8,084 nt of DNA from Hadesarchaea archaeon (GTDB lineage: Archaea > Hadarchaeota > Hadarchaeia > Hadarchaeales > WYZ-LMO6), in the NCBI GenBank assembly GCA_004347925.1, contig QNVD01000248.1, positions 1 through 8,084 on the forward strand, read 5' to 3'. Under the pieces are notes generated by a model. That model saw only the letters and a program-made list of their open reading frames with translations, ran no database searches and was not told where the DNA came from. Positions 4,948 through 8,084 of this stretch are shown here, piece by piece (position 1 is the stretch's first letter; the number at the start of each line of letters is the position of its first letter). The position numbers and the translations under genes were made by a program.

Positions 4948-5757
4948 ATGCAGGGCTTTCTGGCCCTCACCAGGAGGGAGCTGAAGAAGTGGTACAAGGA
5001 ACCCCTCCTCATGCTCATCACCGTCCTGCAGCCCCTGATCTGGCTGACCCTGCTGGGGAAGGCCATGAACATAGGGGCCGTGTTCGGGGGTGGGGTGCCC
5101 CGGGAGCTGGCCAACCAGCTCATGCTCCGCTCCTTCGGGACCACCGACTACTTCTCCTTCATGGCCACGGGGATGATCGCCATGAGCTGCCTCTTCACCA
5201 CCATGTTCACGGGCTTCTCCATCATCTGGGACCGGAGGCTGGGCTTTCTGAACAAGGTCCTGAGCACCCCCGTCTCCCGGGCCTCCATCGTGCTCTCCAA
5301 GATCCTCTACGCCACCCTGCGCTCCTCCTTCCAGGTCCTGATCATCCTGGGGGCGGCCTTCGCCCTGGGACTGAAAACGGGATCCGGCTTCCACCCCCTG
5401 TACCTCCTGGGGGTGCTGGTGGTGGCCTTCCTGCTGTGCGTGACCTTCTCCTCCCTCTTCCTCATGCTGGCCCTCCGTTCCACCAGGTGGGAGACCCCCA
5501 TGGCCATGGTCAACCTGATGGTGATGCCCCTCATGTTCGCCTCCAACGTCTTCTTCCCCACCGAGCTCATGCCGGGATGGCTCAAGGTCGTGGCGAGCGT
5601 GAACCCCATCTCCTACACCAACGACGCCGTCAGGCAGTTCACCATCTACAGGCTGGACGCCGGGGTCCTCCTCAAGGACCTCACCTACCTGGGCCTCTTC
5701 GCCCTGGCCATCTCCTCCCTGAGCGTCTACCTGGCCAGGAGGTACCTCTCCCGCTAG
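4948..5757 (+). CDS. ABC-2 type exporter permease, DrrB-like
   Basis: The 269-residue membrane protein has six likely transmembrane segments, at about 20-40, 67-92, 121-141, 151-176, 183-203 and 246-263, as in ABC-2 permeases. The amphipathic N-terminus ([13 protein letters not shown]) and the cytosolic [25 protein letters not shown] loop after segment 2 form the usual ATPase-coupling region. [13 protein letters not shown] at 219-231 matches the conserved N-P-x-x-Y-x-x-D-x-x-R motif near the C-terminus. With the ATPase just upstream it should form an exporter in the cell membrane, probably as a dimer. The ATG at 4948 lies 11 bases after the ATPase stop, with only a weak purine-rich binding site (GCGGAAG). 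Its TAG at 5755-5757 overlaps the uS10 stop on the other strand in CTAG. Confidence 0.93.
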   Translation: MQGFLALTRRELKKWYKEPLLMLITVLQPLIWLTLLGKAMNIGAVFGGGVPRELANQLMLRSFGTTDYFSFMATGMIAMSCLFTTMFTGFSIIWDRRLGFLNKVLSTPVSRASIVLSKILYATLRSSFQVLIILGAAFALGLKTGSGFHPLYLLGVLVVAFLLCVTFSSLFLMLALRSTRWETPMAMVNLMVMPLMFASNVFFPTELMPGWLKVVASVNPISYTNDAVRQFTIYRLDAGVLLKDLTYLGLFALAISSLSVYLARRYLSR

Positions 5758-6062
5758 CCCTTCAGCTCTATCTTGATGTGAACCTCCTGGGGAACCTGGA
5801 GGCGCATGAGCTGGCGCATGGCCCTCTCATCCGCGCTCATGTGGATGAGCCTCTTGTGGATCCTCAGCTCCCACTTGTCCCAGGTGGCCGTTCCCTCCCC
5901 GTCCGGGGCCTTCTTCACGGGTATGACGATCCGCTTGGTGGGGAGGGGGATGGGGCCGGACATCTCCACCCCGGTCCTCTGGGCTATCTCCTTGATCTGG
6001 GCACATATCTCGTCCAGCTTCCGGTGATCCGTGCTGGAGAGGTGTATCTTGGCCTGCTGCAT
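5754..6062 (-). CDS. rps10: Small ribosomal subunit protein uS10 (S10P)
   Basis: The protein of 102 residues equals the usual archaeal uS10 length and contains the family pattern throughout: [21 protein letters not shown] at the N-terminus, [14 protein letters not shown] in the middle, and [12 protein letters not shown] with the [14 protein letters not shown] tail. It sits in the head of the 30S subunit. I start it at ATG 6062-6060 because similarity begins there and GGTGAGGGG lies at the right distance upstream; a GTG at 6077, which would add five residues, falls inside that binding site. It follows EF-1alpha by 40 bases in the conserved order. Its TAG (5756-5754) shares three bases with the permease stop. 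Confidence 0.96.
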   Translation of the reverse strand: MQQAKIHLSSTDHRKLDEICAQIKEIAQRTGVEMSGPIPLPTKRIVIPVKKAPDGEGTATWDKWELRIHKRLIHMSADERAMRQLMRLQVPQEVHIKIELKG

Positions 6063-6090
6063 GCCGGCACCCCTCACCTTCTCCCTAAGG

Positions 6091-6100
6091 GGTAAAAAAG
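6091..6100 (-). terminator. T-run after the EF-1alpha gene, weak terminator or promoter element
   Basis: CTTTTTTACC on the minus strand begins two bases after the EF-1alpha stop codon. Archaeal RNA polymerase can stop at such T-runs without a hairpin, so partial termination before uS10 is possible. It also resembles the CTTTTTA element before the DUF192 operon and could instead start a uS10 transcript, although a start about 26 bases on would fall inside the uS10 ribosome-binding site. The function is undecided. Confidence 0.3.
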
Positions 6101-6102
6101 GT

Positions 6103-7365
6103 TCACTTGGCCTTCACCACGTCTATGCACACACCGGCCGCGATGGTCATGCCCATATCGCGGATGGCGAACCTGGCGAGCTGCGGGATGTCGGAGACCT
6201 TCTCTATCACCAGGGGCTTCGTGGGCTTCACCCTGATGGTGGCCATGTCCCCCCTCTTTATGAACTGGGGATGCTCCTCCAGCACCGAGCCCGTCTTGGG
6301 ATCCAGCTTGTTGATGATCTCCGTGATCTGGCAGGCCACCTGGGCGGTGTGCACGTGGAAGACGGGGGTGTACCCCGCCGCTATGGCCGTCGGGTGCTGC
6401 AGGACCGCTATCCTGGCCACGAACTCGCTCGCCACCGTGGGAGGCGAGCTCGGAAGCCCCGCCACGTCCCCCCTCCTGATCTCGTTCTTCGCTATTCCCC
6501 TCACGTTGAACCCTATGTTGTCCCCCGGCTCGGCCTTGGGGATGGGCTCGTGGTGCATCTCTATGGATTTGACCTCCCCGGTCTTCCCCGAGGGCTCAAA
6601 GACCAGCGTGTCCCCCACCTTGAGCACGCCCGTCTCCACCCTCCCCACGGGAACGGTGCCCACCCCGGTGATGGAGTAGACGTCCTGGATGGGAATCCTC
6701 AGGGGCTTGTCTATGGGCTTGGGGGGTATCACGAAGGCGTCCAGGGCCTGAAGCAGGGTGGGCCCGCTGTACCAGCTCATCTTGGAGCTGGGCTTCGTAA
6801 CGTTCTCCCCGTAGAAGGCCGCCACGGGAACGAAGGGGAACTTGTCCGCGTTCCTGTAACCCACCACCCTGAGCATGTCCATGATCTCGGACTTCAGCTT
6901 CTCGTAGACCTCCTTCTTGTAGTCCACCAGGTCCATCTTGTTGATGGCCACCACCAGCTGCCCCACCCCCAGCGTGAAGGCCAGGGCGGCGTGCTCCCTG
7001 GTCTGGGGCATGATGCCGTCGTCGGCCGCCACCACCAGGATGCCGGCGTCCGCCTGGCTGGCCCCCGTGATCATGTTCTTGACGAAGTCCCTGTGCCCGG
7101 GGGCGTCTATGAGGGTGAAGTAGTACTTGTCGGTCTCGAACTTCCTGTGGGCCAGGTCGATGGTGAGGCCCCTCTCCCTCTCCTCCTTCAGGTCGTCGAA
7201 GACCCAGGCGAACTTGAAGGTCTTCCCCTTGTCCCCCAGGGCCTCGAACTTCTTTATCTCCTCCTCCTTCACCTCTCCCTTCTCGAAGAACAACCTGCCC
7301 AGCAGGGTGGACTTGCCGTGGTCCACGTGCCCCATCGTCACCAGGTTCAGGTGCGGCTTGGCCAT
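6103..7365 (-). CDS. tuf: Translation elongation factor 1-alpha (aEF1A)
   Basis: The 420-residue GTPase delivers aminoacyl-tRNA to the ribosome. GTPase motifs are G1 GHVDHGKS at 12-19, switch [10 protein letters not shown] with Thr68, G3 DAPGH at 87-91 with catalytic His91, and G4 NKMD at 142-145. Domains II and III follow ([24 protein letters not shown]; then the [22 protein letters not shown] region) and the protein ends in a lysine-containing tail. The G5 position normally reading SA is Ala-Ala at 182-183 (PVAAFYGEN), a mild departure from the usual motif. The ATG at 7365 is preceded by a purine-rich GAGAGG. The 54-base gap to uS7 holds its own TATA box, so it can be transcribed alone as well as from the upstream ribosomal genes. 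Confidence 0.98.
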   Translation of the reverse strand: MAKPHLNLVTMGHVDHGKSTLLGRLFFEKGEVKEEEIKKFEALGDKGKTFKFAWVFDDLKEERERGLTIDLAHRKFETDKYYFTLIDAPGHRDFVKNMITGASQADAGILVVAADDGIMPQTREHAALAFTLGVGQLVVAINKMDLVDYKKEVYEKLKSEIMDMLRVVGYRNADKFPFVPVAAFYGENVTKPSSKMSWYSGPTLLQALDAFVIPPKPIDKPLRIPIQDVYSITGVGTVPVGRVETGVLKVGDTLVFEPSGKTGEVKSIEMHHEPIPKAEPGDNIGFNVRGIAKNEIRRGDVAGLPSSPPTVASEFVARIAVLQHPTAIAAGYTPVFHVHTAQVACQITEIINKLDPKTGSVLEEHPQFIKRGDMATIRVKPTKPLVIEKVSDIPQLARFAIRDMGMTIAAGVCIDVVKAK

Positions 7366-7396
7366 CCTCTCGACCTTAGTCTCGATTGTCCTCCCG

Positions 7397-7404
7397 AATT
7401 TAAA
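7397..7404 (-). promoter_or_regulatory. TATA box for EF-1alpha
   Basis: TTTAAATT on the minus strand, preceded by AAAAGC, lies in the gap between uS7 and EF-1alpha. Its centre is about 36 bases before the ATG, which places transcription start near 7374 and leaves a leader of about nine bases including the GAGAGG. This suits extra expression of an abundant factor from inside the cluster. Confidence 0.55.
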
Positions 7405-7419
7405 GCTTTTCGCGTGAGC

Positions 7420-8025
7420 CTACCTGGCCTTCTCGGCTATCCTCTCTATCTCCTCCTTGCGGGCCACAGCGTAGCTCTTGGAGTCGTACTGGGAGGCCAG
7501 GATGATCTCCTCCGCCAGGCACTCCTCTATGGGCTTCTTGTTCCTGAAGGAGGCCGCGAAGGCCCCTGCCGCCAGGTTCATCAGGGCCACATCGATCCCC
7601 CTGGCCGGGGAGGCGTCCACCGCCACATGGTAGGTGATGCCCCCGTAGGTGACCCTGGTGGTCTCCTCCCTGGGGGCGGCGTAGTGGATGGCGTCCACCA
7701 GCACCTGCAGGGGGTTCTTCTTCGTTCTCTCCTCTATGATCTCGAAGGCCCTCTTCACGATGTTGTAGGCCTTGTGCTTCTTGCCGCAGGCCCCCGCCCC
7801 CCTGATCACCCTCCCCCCTATCTTTTTGGCCCCGGGCCCTGACCTCATGACCTTGTTGATCAGGCGCTCCACGATGGGCACCTCCGCCTTGCCCAGCGGC
7901 TTGGAGGCCTGCCTTCCCCCGGAGGAGAGGGAGAGCGTGGGCTGGAGCCTCAGGTACTTCCTCATCCCCGGATCCTTCACCTCCACCCCTTCCGCCGACC
8001 ACTTCCCGAAGTACTTGAACTCCAT
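7420..8025 (-). CDS. rps7: Small ribosomal subunit protein uS7 (S7P)
   Basis: The protein of 201 residues is of normal length for archaeal uS7, which organises the head of the 30S subunit and binds the 3' major domain of 16S rRNA. Clear family blocks are VERLINKVMRSG in the first third, KKHKAYNIVKRAFEIIEERTKKNPLQVLVDAI in the middle, and PREETTRVTYGGITYHVAVD followed by the AAGAFAASFRNKKPIEECLAEEII helix. The archaeal N-terminal extension (FGKWSAEGVEVKDPGMRKYL) is present. The ATG at 8025-8023 follows the uS12 stop by four bases, and GAGGTGAGGGG, overlapping that stop, is the ribosome-binding site. Confidence 0.98.
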   Translation of the reverse strand: MEFKYFGKWSAEGVEVKDPGMRKYLRLQPTLSLSSGGRQASKPLGKAEVPIVERLINKVMRSGPGAKKIGGRVIRGAGACGKKHKAYNIVKRAFEIIEERTKKNPLQVLVDAIHYAAPREETTRVTYGGITYHVAVDASPARGIDVALMNLAAGAFAASFRNKKPIEECLAEEIILASQYDSKSYAVARKEEIERIAEKAR

Positions 8026-8029
8026 CCCC

Positions 8030-8084
8030 TCACCTCGTCGGCTTCTCCTTCCTCCCCTTCACCAGCTCCTTGAGGGACACCCCG
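8030..8084 (-). CDS. rps12: Small ribosomal subunit protein uS12, C-terminal end (partial)
   Basis: Read on the minus strand, the last 55 bases encode GVSLKELVKGRKEKPTR followed by TGA (8032-8030). This is the conserved C-terminus of archaeal uS12, where a V-S-L-x-x-L-V-K-G stretch precedes a basic tail. The rest of the gene lies beyond the window edge. Its position four bases before uS7 is the standard archaeal order, which supports the call in spite of the short fragment. Confidence 0.88.
   Translation of the reverse strand, partial: GVSLKELVKGRKEKPTR

Noticed and set aside
4989..6095. Plus-strand open frame of 368 codons overlapping the permease and uS10
   Set aside because: It is a frame-shifted reading of the permease that runs on into the antisense of uS10. 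It lacks a hydrophobic pattern or family marks.
6031..7842. Plus-strand open frame of 603 codons opposite EF-1alpha and uS7
   Set aside because: It is a reverse-strand shadow of two highly conserved genes, caused by few stop codons in GC-rich DNA.
1..8084. CRISPR array, insertion sequence, integrase or attachment site
   Set aside because: I saw no regularly spaced repeats, no transposase or integrase motifs, and no duplicated tRNA end near the tRNA-Ser that would mark an attachment site.

Overview
The window is archaeal chromosomal DNA. It is GC-rich in its coding parts, with a strong G/C preference at third codon positions. It carries ribosomal protein uS12, uS7, EF-1alpha and uS10 genes in the conserved archaeal order, a long-variable-arm tRNA-Ser, archease, a DUF1464 protein, and TATA-type promoters, some of them apparently leaderless. 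High GC suggests a thermophilic lineage, but I cannot name the phylum from sequence alone.

Left edge (1-656): two gene remnants lie back to back. On the minus strand is the C-terminal part of a MinD/CooC-like P-loop ATPase (18 to about 305). On the plus strand is the C-terminal part of an FGGY carbohydrate kinase (about 306 to 656). Both lose their 5' halves at the same point, so this is a rearrangement breakpoint or a chimeric join. The ATPase remnant also seems to carry a frameshift.

Minus-strand operon (657-2614): DUF192 protein, then DUF1464 actin-fold protein, then archease, the helper of the RtcB tRNA ligase. The genes are tightly spaced and preceded by a TATA-like element and an inverted repeat.

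Noncoding region and tRNA (2615-3041): a stretch with visibly lower GC and several potential hairpins leads to a tRNA-Ser(UGA) gene on the minus strand, with encoded CCA. A TATA-like element at 3000-3006 lies between the tRNA and the divergent plus-strand gene.

Plus-strand cassette (3042-5757): a small two-helix membrane protein, a PadR-family regulator, and an ABC-2 type exporter made of a DrrA-like ATPase and a six-helix permease. The PadR promoter carries two overlapping copies of ATATCG-N4-CGATAT. These reach from the TATA box to the start codon, a good design for autorepression of a drug- or lipid-efflux operon.

Right part (5754-8084, minus strand): uS12 (C-terminus only), uS7, EF-1alpha and uS10, the archaeal str-type cluster without an EF-2 gene between uS7 and EF-1alpha. 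The exporter permease and uS10 converge and share a CTAG at their stop codons. The plus-strand cassette therefore sits between uS10 and the same-strand tRNA-Ser, which are neighbours in some other archaea as far as I recall, so it may be an insertion into an old housekeeping neighbourhood.
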